Shown: positions 7,765 through 14,932, counted from the first letter of the stretch. The stretch is 15,242 nucleotides of DNA from Acetofilamentum sp. (GCA_020720525.1 DYON01000021.1:2770-18011); one strand, 5' to 3'. Numbers and translations: made by a program. Notes: generated from the letters alone by a model not told the origin.

Positions 7765-8807
7765 AACTTAGTCGTTTTGGATAGTTGTAATTGTTTAAAT
7801 TTGGAGTAGTTCTCGTAAAGAATAATAAGAACAATACTCATTAGAAGGGTAGAAAAAACAGAAACTACTACAATTAGCCAACGCACTGGGTACGATTTTT
7901 TTTCAGCCTTATAGGCAGAATCTACAATAAACTTTTGAGGAATTACCTCATGTGCATCTACCTTTGCTTCTTCGTATTTTCCTTTTACTTCGCTTAATTG
8001 TTTTTTGTCGTATTCCAAAGCATCTCTAATTGAAACATAAGCTGTTCCGTATTTTGCAATGGTGTCGAGTTCATTTTGAATAAGCTTAACTGCAGGTGTA
8101 TTACCTTTTCCAATCTCGCGAACCAAGCCCTCATACAAACGCTCTGCTTGCGATTCGTAATCTTGAACACCTTTCATTCTTAAAAAAGCAAGCGAATCTT
8201 CTTTCCAATTAATATCACTCTCAAGGTCTATATATGTCGATTCAACAATCCTAAAACCTTCGGTAGCTCTTTGTTTTTGCATATTGTTCTTTACCGTATC
8301 GTACAAGTTGGCTATTTCGTTGGCAATGTCGGCAGCCATTTGTGGGTCTTCGTCAACCACTTTTATTTGAACTGCCATATACTCGGTTCGACTAAACGAA
8401 ATATTTTCGTTGTAGGTCTGATATAGCTTCGTTTTATGGTATTGCGACTCAGGATTAATACGATAATGCTCTAACAAGTTGAACTTTTCAATCACTCTAC
8501 TTCTAATCTCGTTTGAATTTAAAATCTGGAGCATTTGTTCGGCTTGCTCCTCTTCGCCAAACTCCATTATATCTTCCTTCAGTCCGTACGATGTTGAAAT
8601 AAGGGCTTTAGAGATGGCATTGGTTGATGTTGGAAACATTACAACGGTCGATACATATTTGTTGCGAATCAGAAGTGAAACACCTGCCGAAACTACTGCA
8701 GAAGCCAGCGCAATAATAATAAGCATTTTCCTCCATTTAAAAAGGAAAAACAAAAAATTGGTGTTTTCAAATGTAATTTCGTTTTTAAGGACTGTGTTTT
8801 CATTCAT
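7761..8807 (-). CDS. Wzz-like polysaccharide chain-length protein (first of a tandem pair)
   Basis: I place the start at the ATG at 8807 (348 residues). A TTG four codons upstream is in frame but sits closer to the promoter box and is unlikely. Transmembrane helices lie at about 28-47 and about 307-330; the latter starts with SYPVRWLIVVVSV. The region between is rich in Glu, Lys and Gln and probably forms the long helical hairpin of the Wzz fold. There is no kinase domain. In Wzx/Wzy systems such proteins set the modal length of the polymerised glycan in the inner membrane. A promoter-like box precedes this gene, so it may head a three-gene transcript with the next Wzz gene and the Wzy-like gene. 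Confidence 0.87.
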   Translation of the reverse strand: MNENTVLKNEITFENTNFLFFLFKWRKMLIIIALASAVVSAGVSLLIRNKYVSTVVMFPTSTNAISKALISTSYGLKEDIMEFGEEEQAEQMLQILNSNEIRSRVIEKFNLLEHYRINPESQYHKTKLYQTYNENISFSRTEYMAVQIKVVDEDPQMAADIANEIANLYDTVKNNMQKQRATEGFRIVESTYIDLESDINWKEDSLAFLRMKGVQDYESQAERLYEGLVREIGKGNTPAVKLIQNELDTIAKYGTAYVSIRDALEYDKKQLSEVKGKYEEAKVDAHEVIPQKFIVDSAYKAEKKSYPVRWLIVVVSVFSTLLMSIVLIILYENYSKFKQLQLSKTTKL

Positions 8808-8828
8808 AGCGAAAATCAATTAAGGATG

Positions 8829-8836
8829 CAAATTTA
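8829..8836 (-). promoter_or_regulatory. Promoter -7 box TAAATTTG for the wzz-wzz-wzy transcript
   Basis: On the minus strand TAAATTTG fits TAnnTTTG exactly and ends 21 nt before the ATG at 8807. No clean TTG is found 17-23 nt further upstream, so the -33 part is weak. Confidence 0.5.
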
Positions 8837-8867
8837 GTGATTAGCAGCGTAAAACATCTATTTTAGT

Positions 8868-9407
8868 TTATTTTTTCAACCTAACCGAAATATTTGCGGC
8901 AGGAAAAAGCCTCGACAAGAAAGAAGCTTCGTAGAATGTTCGCATTCGTTGACCTGCATTAAACAACGGTTCAACAAGAAAATTGATAAAAAAGACATAG
9001 CTTTTTGAAAAATGTATTTTGCGAAACACCGTTTTCTCAAAATGAAATGGGAAATAATAATTTCGGCCAAATGGAGCATTTTTTGTAAAATAATCGAACG
9101 TTTGAATCGAAAACATTTTTTTATGTGTTGGATCGATAAAATTGAATCGAGAGCTAAAATGCGGCACTCGAATTTCGACCTCCCCGCCAGGCTTCAAAAT
9201 GCGATGAATATCTTCGAGCAATGGTATATAGTCTAAGTGTTCCAAAATATCTTGACAAAGCACAAAATCGAAGGATGAATCGCTAAACGGCAAAGGCAGT
9301 TGGTTGATGTCGTGAACCACATCAACTCCCTCTATAGCAGCAACATCCAGATTAATCCAGCCTTGGCGAATGTCGTTGCCGCAGCCCATATTTAGTTTTT
9401 TTTCCAT
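8868..9407 (-). CDS. Class I SAM-dependent methyltransferase
   Basis: The 179-residue protein has the Rossmann-like methyltransferase motifs in order: motif I LNMGCGN (5-11), an acidic residue after the second strand (INLD, D21), FDFVLCQDILEH (46-57) and a GGEVEIRVPH segment. It belongs to the Methyltransf_11-like group often found in surface-polysaccharide loci, where such enzymes methylate a sugar or the chain end. The actual substrate is unknown. Its ATG lies within the last codons of the flippase gene (16-nt overlap), so the two are probably translated from one mRNA. The fold core is complete despite the short length. Confidence 0.85.
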   Translation of the reverse strand: MEKKLNMGCGNDIRQGWINLDVAAIEGVDVVHDINQLPLPFSDSSFDFVLCQDILEHLDYIPLLEDIHRILKPGGEVEIRVPHFSSRFNFIDPTHKKMFSIQTFDYFTKNAPFGRNYYFPFHFEKTVFRKIHFSKSYVFFINFLVEPLFNAGQRMRTFYEASFLSRLFPAANISVRLKK

Positions 9408-10849
9408 AAAAGCAAGTTGCTTAGATTGATATTTTTAGAGCGAAACCACAGTAACGCACTTATTGTTAAAAACAGTATCCAAAATCCAAGAATCGAAACT
9501 ATTTGCCACATAAATTCTACATCGATTCGCTGAATTGTAACTGCAAAAACCGACACCAAAAACCCGAAAAAGACCAATTGAACAATGGTGTTTCGCAAAC
9601 CAGCTGGTTTAACAACAATTGCAACGAGAATAATGTGCGATAGTGCTACCATACTTTGTGTTGCAACTCCCGAAAAAGCAGCTCCATTTTCGAAGTAAAT
9701 GGGAATGAGTACAAAATTCAGGGCAACATTGAGCAATACACCGGCAGCAGCAATGATATTGAGCATTTTCAAGCTTCCATGCGCAGTAAGCAATGTTCCA
9801 AATATATAAATAGCAGAAATAGGGATAAAACCCAGCATTAAAATTCGCAAAACAGCAGCCGATTCGGCTTGATGTTCGACATAGAGCAATGAGATAATGG
9901 GATCGGCATAGAAAAAGGAAACAACTCCCACCACCATTGCTGCACTAAGCAACAATACCGACGAAAGATGCACAATTGGACCCGTTTCGTTTTTCTGAGA
10001 AAGCATACGGCTAAACAAAGGCAGAAGTAGCACCGAAAACAAATAGGCAAACATACCCAAAGCATCAAGAATACGATATGCCGAAGCATAAACACCAGCA
10101 TGCATCGACCCATCGGGTAGCAAGCGCTCAATCATAACCGAATCGACACGATAGTAGAATAGCATTAAAAAGCTGAGAATAGCAAATGGCATACTTCGCT
10201 TGAAAAGCGTGAAATGTTCGCGCCATTTCCACGAAATTTTCGAAAATCGTGTATAACGAATCACAATCAATATGGCCACAAGGAATGTAACAAAATACGA
10301 AAGTGTTTGAAATGCAGCAAAATAGAAAATATTAATCTGAACATCGAACAAATTGCCCCACAAAAGCACCGAGAAGAAAATAATCATGAGCAATCGGTCG
10401 AGTACCGACAAAAAGCTATCAGTTTTAAACATTTGCATTCCCGACACATTCGACCGAAGAAAAAGAATAAATGAAGCAAGAATTTGATTGATTCCAACCC
10501 ACATAAATAGTTTGAAGTGAATGCTGTCGTAGCCAATAATAAAAGCTGCGCCAATAGAAATAAAAGCATAAACCAACGACAAAATGGTTTTCATTCCCAA
10601 AATACTGCTGGTGTTTTCGGTTGCAAGATGCTCGTGTTGTGCTACAGTTCGGTTGTTGAAACCCGTGAGCCCGAAATCGAGAATAAAACCAAACAAAAAC
10701 GAAAAATTCATCACAGCGAAATACAAACCGTACTCGTTTGCACCAACCATGTTTTGAACAGTTCGGTCGATTCCAAATATCCAAAACGGCTTCACCAATA
10801 GGTTTAGACCAACTAGAAATACTATGTTAATGATGAATTTTTTCTGCAT
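9392..10849 (-). CDS. Wzx-like lipid-linked oligosaccharide flippase (MOP superfamily)
   Basis: The protein is about 485 residues with roughly twelve to fourteen hydrophobic segments across its whole length, the size and build of polysaccharide flippases of the MATE/MOP superfamily. These move undecaprenyl-linked repeat units across the inner membrane. I chose the ATG at 10849 (MQKKFIINIVFL). A longer in-frame version to 10960 would cross the intergenic DNA and invade the divergent glycosyltransferase gene, and its extra 37 residues do not look like a flippase N-terminus. The early segment NEYGLYFAVMNFSFLFGF, followed by LDFGLTGFNNRTVA, is typical of the family. It heads the minus-strand assembly block and overlaps the methyltransferase. 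Confidence 0.87.
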   Translation of the reverse strand: MQKKFIINIVFLVGLNLLVKPFWIFGIDRTVQNMVGANEYGLYFAVMNFSFLFGFILDFGLTGFNNRTVAQHEHLATENTSSILGMKTILSLVYAFISIGAAFIIGYDSIHFKLFMWVGINQILASFILFLRSNVSGMQMFKTDSFLSVLDRLLMIIFFSVLLWGNLFDVQINIFYFAAFQTLSYFVTFLVAILIVIRYTRFSKISWKWREHFTLFKRSMPFAILSFLMLFYYRVDSVMIERLLPDGSMHAGVYASAYRILDALGMFAYLFSVLLLPLFSRMLSQKNETGPIVHLSSVLLLSAAMVVGVVSFFYADPIISLLYVEHQAESAAVLRILMLGFIPISAIYIFGTLLTAHGSLKMLNIIAAAGVLLNVALNFVLIPIYFENGAAFSGVATQSMVALSHIILVAIVVKPAGLRNTIVQLVFFGFLVSVFAVTIQRIDVEFMWQIVSILGFWILFLTISALLWFRSKNINLSNLLLWKKN

Positions 10850-10898
10850 TGCGGGTAAGTGCCAAAAAAAGCGCAAATTTGCAGCAAATTTAGTGAAA
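10850..10898. promoter_or_regulatory. Divergent control region between flippase and glycosyltransferase
   Basis: Only 49 nt separate the two start codons. On the minus strand TAAATTTG at 10892-10885 fits TAnnTTTG and lies 35 nt before the flippase ATG. On the plus strand CAAATTTG at 10874-10881 misses the consensus by one base and lies 17 nt before the glycosyltransferase ATG. A 10-nt palindrome, GCAAATTTGC, sits at 10873-10882. Both genes probably fire from this short region, so a single regulator could act on both; that is inference. Confidence 0.5.
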
Positions 10899-12047
10899 AT
10901 GAATGAAAAGGCAGGAAAACATGTTGTTGCAATAAACACAAGGCATTGGATACCTGGCAAAATGGAAGGAGTAGGTCGATTTGAGATGAATATTGCTATT
11001 CAACTAAGCAACCAACATCCCGAAGTAGATTTTCATTGGATTTTCGACCGCAAACCACCTCTCGATATTGAATTGCCTTCGAATGTAACGCTTCACAACA
11101 TAATGCCAAAAGCGCGACACCCACTACTTATTAAATGGTGGTACAACATTTCGATTCCGCGCTTATTGAGAAAAATAAAAGCCGACGTGTTTCTTTCGGC
11201 CGACAATATAGCCTCCGATAGAGTTGTTTGCAAATCGATAACGGTGATTCACGACATCTTTTTCGAACACAGTTTGGATGGATTACCTGCAAAATACATT
11301 AGATTTTACAGAAAGAATACGCCCAAATTCATCAAGAATTCGGACAAAATTGTAACGGTTTCTGAATTCAGCAAAAACGATATTGTTGCCAAGTATGGAA
11401 TCGCAGAAAACAAAATATCCATTGTTCCCAATGGGTTTATGGAGCATTTTGCGCCTCTCGACCAAGCTTCTATTGAAAAAACCAGAGAAAAACTCACCAA
11501 TGGGCTTCCCTACTTTTTTGTAATTGGTTCGTTGCACCCTCGAAAAAATCTTCATCGAACAATCGAAGCCTATGTCCAATTTAGGCGAGAAAGCAAGCTT
11601 GAGTATCCATTGCTTATTAGTGGCAGGCCTCTTTGGAAAGACCCATCCTTTGCTCGATTCGACGTGCCTGAAAAAATAAGCAACGATATCGTCTTCACCG
11701 GCTACTTATCGGACAGCGAAGTTGGCGAAACAATGGGTTCGGCATACGCATTACTGTTTTTGTCGTTGTTCGAAGGTTTTGGAGTGCCCGTTGTTGAAGC
11801 ATTTGCTTCGGGAGTGCCCGTTGTTGCAAGCAATACAAGTTCAATTCCCGAAGTTGCATCAAACGCAGCCTTGCTGGCAAACCCACTATATGTCTCCGAT
11901 ATTGTTTCTGCCATGAAGCTATTGACCGAAGATAATACGATGCGCGAAACGCTTATTCAAAAAGGGCTTGAACGTTCAAAAGATTTTTCGTGGCAGAAAA
12001 GTGCTTCCGAAATGTGGACCATTATTAAATCTTTACTAAACGTTTAG
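10899..12047 (+). CDS. GT4-family glycosyltransferase
   Basis: At 382 residues this has the size of a GT-B retaining glycosyltransferase. The N-terminal half has a glycine-rich acceptor-side loop, GVGRF (24-28), and VTVSEFSKNDI. The C-terminal half has GSLHPRKN (210-217), FTGYLSD and the E-x7-E donor motif EGFGVPVVE (E292 and E300), followed by a conserved GVPVVAS loop. Such enzymes add a sugar from a nucleotide donor to the growing lipid-linked glycan at the cytoplasmic membrane face; donor and acceptor cannot be read from sequence. I use the ATG at 10899: upstream in-frame ATGs lie inside the flippase gene and add residues foreign to the family. It converges on the FkbM gene with a 6-nt gap. 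Confidence 0.9.
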   Translation: MNEKAGKHVVAINTRHWIPGKMEGVGRFEMNIAIQLSNQHPEVDFHWIFDRKPPLDIELPSNVTLHNIMPKARHPLLIKWWYNISIPRLLRKIKADVFLSADNIASDRVVCKSITVIHDIFFEHSLDGLPAKYIRFYRKNTPKFIKNSDKIVTVSEFSKNDIVAKYGIAENKISIVPNGFMEHFAPLDQASIEKTREKLTNGLPYFFVIGSLHPRKNLHRTIEAYVQFRRESKLEYPLLISGRPLWKDPSFARFDVPEKISNDIVFTGYLSDSEVGETMGSAYALLFLSLFEGFGVPVVEAFASGVPVVASNTSSIPEVASNAALLANPLYVSDIVSAMKLLTEDNTMRETLIQKGLERSKDFSWQKSASEMWTIIKSLLNV

Positions 12048-12053
12048 GCTGCT

Positions 12054-12776
12054 TTATTCAGGATGCGCAATAAAATAATACTCTCCCGAATTGTTATAAT
12101 TCTTCACAAATTCTTCTTTCGTTAATGGTTTTTTATTCTTTAAAAACCCTTTTAAAAGCGAAATATTCAATTTGGTTTCACTTGTTATAAAATCATAAAA
12201 ATCGCCAGGAACTGTTCCGTAATTAATCCCCGACCCAATCCCAAACTCAAATACCACAAACGGTTTGTTTTTTTTCAAAATCTTTATGCCACCTCTAAGA
12301 ACGCCAAACTCACCACCCTCAACATCAATTTTAATAAAATTGACCATGCTGTCTCCAACAACATCATCGAGCGTTTTCACTTGCACTTGAATAATTTCAA
12401 TATCGGGTTCAACTTTGTATTCGCGTTTTTTCAATCCACTGTATGCGGGCGCATTTTTCACAAATTGAAATTCCGAAGTGCTGGGCACATCCGAAAGTGC
12501 ACAATCAAAAACCAAAGCTTTCCCGTGGTATTTATGATTAAGTGCCTTGTAGAACAACGGAACTGGCTCAAAAGCAAAATGCTTCCCTTGTGGTGCTAAC
12601 TTGAGAATAATGTCGAGTATTTCGCCCTTGTGGCAACCAACGTCAACACAATTCGAATCGGGTTTAATGACCTTTTTCATAATAACTTCGGTCAACCGAT
12701 CGTATTTCAGATTCTTGGTAATATCGAGATGAAAAAAGCGAAGGAATTTCCGGAGAAAGTTTTTCAAAGTTTTCAA
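12054..12776 (-). CDS. FkbM-family methyltransferase
   Basis: The 240-residue protein has VDVGCHKG (44-51), FEPVP (69-73) and the FkbM hallmark FIKIDVEGGE (147-156). FkbM enzymes methylate hydroxyl groups, commonly on glycans or polyketides; here a surface-polysaccharide substrate is likely from the context. There is no in-frame ATG before residue 33, which already lies close to motif I. A TTG at 12776 gives a basic, amphipathic N-terminus and stands 22 nt after a TAnnTTTG box, the same distance as for neighbouring genes, so I accept it. A second TTG nine bases later (12767) is an equally possible start. The end meets the glycosyltransferase gene tail to tail. Confidence 0.83.
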   Translation of the reverse strand: MKTLKNFLRKFLRFFHLDITKNLKYDRLTEVIMKKVIKPDSNCVDVGCHKGEILDIILKLAPQGKHFAFEPVPLFYKALNHKYHGKALVFDCALSDVPSTSEFQFVKNAPAYSGLKKREYKVEPDIEIIQVQVKTLDDVVGDSMVNFIKIDVEGGEFGVLRGGIKILKKNKPFVVFEFGIGSGINYGTVPGDFYDFITSETKLNISLLKGFLKNKKPLTKEEFVKNYNNSGEYYFIAHPE

Positions 12777-12779
12777 AGT
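12762..12779 (-). repeat. Tandem 9-nt repeat carrying two possible TTG start codons
   Basis: ACTTTGAAA occurs twice in a row on the minus strand. Each unit contains an in-frame TTG (12776 and 12767). Gain or loss of one unit would keep the frame and shift the start by three codons. Confidence 0.6.
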
Positions 12780-12798
12780 ATCCTGATGAGATTTTGCA

Positions 12799-12806
12799 CA
12801 AAAGTA
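12799..12806 (-). promoter_or_regulatory. Promoter -7 box TACTTTTG for the FkbM gene
   Basis: TACTTTTG on the minus strand fits TAnnTTTG and ends 22 nt before the proposed TTG start at 12776. No TTG at the expected 17-23 nt spacing was found upstream, so read-through from the ElbB gene, whose stop is 36 nt upstream of the box, remains possible. Confidence 0.45.
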
Positions 12807-12841
12807 GAAAAATACTGTTGCAATGTCTTGTTTTTAAAGAA

Positions 12842-13498
12842 TTATTTGCTTTGCGAAAGCTGCAATAGTGCTTCCACAACACTGCTAACGCCACTAAAAA
12901 TGGTATCGATTCGTGCATCGAGCATATAGCAAGGCGAAGTAACAATTTTGTTTTGCTTATCGACTATTATATCGCTTCCACCTGCCTCGATGTGCTGTCC
13001 GCCAAAAGCGGCTATATCGTCGGCTGTAGCTTGGTCGTTGCCAATAGTTACTTCGGCAGCACCAATAATACCCGCAATTAGCACAGGCGATATACAAAGT
13101 GCTCCAATTGGCTTTTGGGCGCTGTGCATAGACATTACACAATTTCGCACATCGGCATTGATTGACATATCGGGACCTTTAAATGCATAATCGCATAAAT
13201 TTTTAGCAACACCAAATCCGCCTGGGAAAAGCAATGCATCAAAATTTTTTGGGTCGAAATCGTCCAGGTTGCTTATTTTTCCACGAGCAATTCGCGCCGA
13301 CTCAACCAACACATTTCTCGTTTCGTTGGTTGGCTTGCCAGTAAGATGATTAACCACATGAGCTTGTTCGATGTTGGGCGCAAATATTTCATAGCTTGCG
13401 CCAGCTCTATCGATAGCAAGTAAGCTAAGTGTAGCTTCGTGAATTTCGGCTCCGTCGAACACGCCACAACCAGAAAGAATTACCGCAAATTTTTTCAT
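12842..13498 (-). CDS. elbB: ElbB-family DJ-1/PfpI (glyoxalase-like) protein
   Basis: The 218 residues match the length of ElbB, and the sequence follows that family closely: MKKFAVILSGCGVFDGAEIHE at the start, LFPGGFGVAKNL mid-protein, then the nucleophile elbow GALCISPV with Cys135, and a QHIEAGG segment. ElbB belongs to the type 1 glutamine amidotransferase-like DJ-1/PfpI superfamily; in E. coli it has glyoxalase activity in vitro and was named for an effect on isoprenoid production, but its physiological role is not firmly known. It is probably cytoplasmic, with no signal peptide. It lies 65 nt upstream of the FkbM gene on the same strand. A terminator for the preceding gene lies just before it, and no clear TAnnTTTG box was seen for it. 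Confidence 0.9.
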   Translation of the reverse strand: MKKFAVILSGCGVFDGAEIHEATLSLLAIDRAGASYEIFAPNIEQAHVVNHLTGKPTNETRNVLVESARIARGKISNLDDFDPKNFDALLFPGGFGVAKNLCDYAFKGPDMSINADVRNCVMSMHSAQKPIGALCISPVLIAGIIGAAEVTIGNDQATADDIAAFGGQHIEAGGSDIIVDKQNKIVTSPCYMLDARIDTIFSGVSSVVEALLQLSQSK

Positions 13499-13524
13499 TT
13501 TTTTAGCTCAGATAGTATTTTCTC

Positions 13525-13549
13525 AAAAAAAAGCCTGCATCAGCAGGCT
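13525..13549 (-). terminator. Rho-independent terminator after the 143-residue lipoprotein gene
   Basis: On the minus strand the stem AGCCTGC / GCAGGCT (13549-13543 with 13538-13532) closes a 4-nt loop and is followed by eight T residues. It starts 18 nt past the stop of the lipoprotein gene and ends about 26 nt before the ElbB ATG. Confidence 0.9.
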
Positions 13550-13567
13550 AAATGACAGTTGGTAAAG

Positions 13568-13999
13568 TTATCGCTGAATATAATGGTATTCCTCTGTAAC
13601 AGACCCATAAACTTTTTCAATCCACAACTCTTTTGTGGTTAATCTCAAAATAGTATATACATCATTTACAGTGAAACTTCCATAAGTATATTTGAAAGTA
13701 AGTAATTCTTTCGAGCTAGAAAGCTCCCAAGTGCCCGTGGTGGTAGTTGAAGAACTCCCAACAACATATACAGCATCCAAAATTCCATTGTCTTTGATAT
13801 CGTAATAGTCGTCTTTTTCGTCAGCGGTCAAAGTTTGCTCAACGTCATTTTCAAAATACTTATCCATTTGCCATTGACTTGTGATGCGCATAGTTATAGG
13901 CAACAAACTAATCATTGGGCCTTCTTCGTATTTTCCACACGATGAAGCAACAAAGGCCATCAAAAGAAGAGCGATAGAAATTTTCGAAAGTGATTTCAT
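13568..13999 (-). CDS. Small lipoprotein of unknown function (lipocalin-like/DUF-type)
   Basis: The 143-residue product starts with a lipoprotein signal: a basic N-terminus, a hydrophobic core and a lipobox ending VASSC, with Cys21 as the lipidation site. The next residues, GKYEEG, combine a Lys with acidic residues close to Cys; this loosely recalls Bacteroidota surface-export signals and is only suggestive. The mature part reads as short beta strands with a conserved-looking W (SQWQMDK) and a Thr/Ser run in the middle, similar in feel to Bacteroidota lipocalin-like families, but I cannot assign one with confidence. It has its own promoter and terminator, so it is probably monocistronic. The adjacent gene is a longer protein of the same plan. 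Confidence 0.8.
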   Translation of the reverse strand: MKSLSKISIALLLMAFVASSCGKYEEGPMISLLPITMRITSQWQMDKYFENDVEQTLTADEKDDYYDIKDNGILDAVYVVGSSSTTTTGTWELSSSKELLTFKYTYGSFTVNDVYTILRLTTKELWIEKVYGSVTEEYHYIQR

Positions 14000-14019
14000 G
14001 GTTTTTAGTTTTAAGGTTA

Positions 14020-14052
14020 CAAACTTACATAAAAATTCTGATTTTTAAGCAA
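14020..14052 (-). promoter_or_regulatory. Promoter for the 143-residue lipoprotein (TTG, 22 nt, TAAGTTTG)
   Basis: On the minus strand TTG at 14052-14050 is followed after 22 nt by TAAGTTTG at 14027-14020, within the TTG-N(17-23)-TAnnTTTG pattern. Twenty nt separate the box from the ATG at 13999. Confidence 0.6.
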
Positions 14053-14100
14053 CCTTGATGAAAATAGGGCATATTTATAGTGGAAATAAAAATATTAACC

Positions 14101-14131
14101 AAAAAAAAGAGCTCTTCCGAGCTCTTTTTTT
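14101..14131 (-). terminator. Rho-independent terminator after the 203-residue lipoprotein gene
   Basis: GAGCTC, loop TTCC, GAGCTC (14109-14124) is flanked by A8 on one side and T7 on the other, so the stem can extend and would work in either orientation. It lies 17 nt beyond the stop at 14148. The only gene ending here is on the minus strand. Confidence 0.88.
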
Positions 14132-14147
14132 AATTTTTTCGAACTAA

Positions 14148-14759
14148 TTATTTCACTTCAAAAGTCATTGTTCCTGCTTTAGTAGAAACATCACCGTCAG
14201 ATGATGTTTCTTTATAATCAAAAAGAATAACCAATTCCGATGAGCTCAATTTGTCAATAACCATAATTTGACCAGGGTCTATTGAAGTTCCAACTATGGT
14301 ATATGATGCTCCTGAAGCAAAAGTCAGAACAATTGCTTCTTTGTTCGACAAATCTTGATCTTTAATTTTATGAATCCAAGTCCAGTAACCTGAACCAACC
14401 GAAGTACTGCCATCATAGGTCAATGTTTGTTCAAAAGAGCCCTCTTTTGCGAGATCAATTTCCACAGAATAAAGATAAGAGTCTGTTGAAGTTGTAGTAT
14501 TTGTGCCAACAGTAGTTGTGCTTGATTCATTCATTTTAGTTCCATCATAAGTGTAGTGAGTAGAACTATAATAATCAACAGAACCACTAGTTGATGAGCT
14601 GGTTTCAGTAAAATCAGCACTTGCCAATTTCCATTCTTGAGCCAATCTACTGGTTCTCGATTTCAACGACAAAAAGGGATCGTTTTCGCCTTTTTTACAA
14701 CCTGTAAATACAATTGCTGCAACTGCAACAATAACTGATACTTTAACGAGTGTTTTCAT
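14148..14759 (-). CDS. Lipoprotein of unknown function, related in plan to its downstream neighbour
   Basis: The 203-residue product has a lipoprotein signal peptide with lipobox VFTGC and Cys21, followed by KKGEND. After Cys, the segment DPFLSLKSRTSRLAQEW parallels GPMISLLPITMRITSQW in the adjacent gene, each leading into a predicted beta-rich domain, so the two are likely distant paralogues. Residues about 55-95 form a Ser/Thr-rich, low-complexity stretch, and the C-terminal half has regular strand-like patterns (YWTWIHKI, ELVILFDYK). Function is unknown; an outer-membrane, beta-sandwich or lipocalin-like lipoprotein is the best reading. It has its own promoter-like box and terminator, and it diverges from the SUMF1-domain gene. 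Confidence 0.8.
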   Translation of the reverse strand: MKTLVKVSVIVAVAAIVFTGCKKGENDPFLSLKSRTSRLAQEWKLASADFTETSSSTSGSVDYYSSTHYTYDGTKMNESSTTTVGTNTTTSTDSYLYSVEIDLAKEGSFEQTLTYDGSTSVGSGYWTWIHKIKDQDLSNKEAIVLTFASGASYTIVGTSIDPGQIMVIDKLSSSELVILFDYKETSSDGDVSTKAGTMTFEVK

Positions 14760-14779
14760 ATTTTTGGGTTTTAGTTTCG

Positions 14780-14808
14780 CAAAGTTATAAAGAATTTTGA
14801 TTATGAAA
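14780..14808 (-). promoter_or_regulatory. Promoter for the 203-residue lipoprotein (TAACTTTG box)
   Basis: TAACTTTG at 14787-14780 on the minus strand fits TAnnTTTG and ends 20 nt before the ATG. A TTTC at 14808-14805, 17 nt upstream, is a one-base-off -33 candidate. Confidence 0.55.
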
Positions 14809-14903
14809 GTATTTTAAATCCTTAAGGCGTTTTTTGATGTTTTTTTTAACTTCATGTAGTGGAAATACTTCTCCATCGCACAATTATTTTCAAAAAGTTC
14901 CGT

Positions 14904-14911
14904 TACTTTTC
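14904..14911 (+). promoter_or_regulatory. Weak -7 box TACTTTTC for the SUMF1-domain gene
   Basis: TACTTTTC differs from TAnnTTTG only in the last base and stands 21 nt before the ATG at 14933, the spacing seen for neighbouring genes. No TTG was found 17-23 nt upstream. Confidence 0.35.
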
Positions 14912-14932
14912 GTTAACCAAAGCAACCAAGTT

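Noticed and set aside
8808..8819. TTG start four codons upstream for the first Wzz gene
   Set aside because: An ATG follows at once at 8807 with the usual distance to the promoter box.
10824..10960. Apparent 137-nt head-to-head overlap of flippase and glycosyltransferase genes
   Set aside because: It arises only from the longest possible starts. Internal ATGs at 10849 and 10899 give normal family N-termini and remove the overlap.
11781..11826. 16-nt direct repeat GGAGTGCCCGTTGTTG, 30 nt apart, in the glycosyltransferase gene
   Set aside because: Both copies encode conserved GVPVV segments of the GT4 donor site, so protein constraint explains them.
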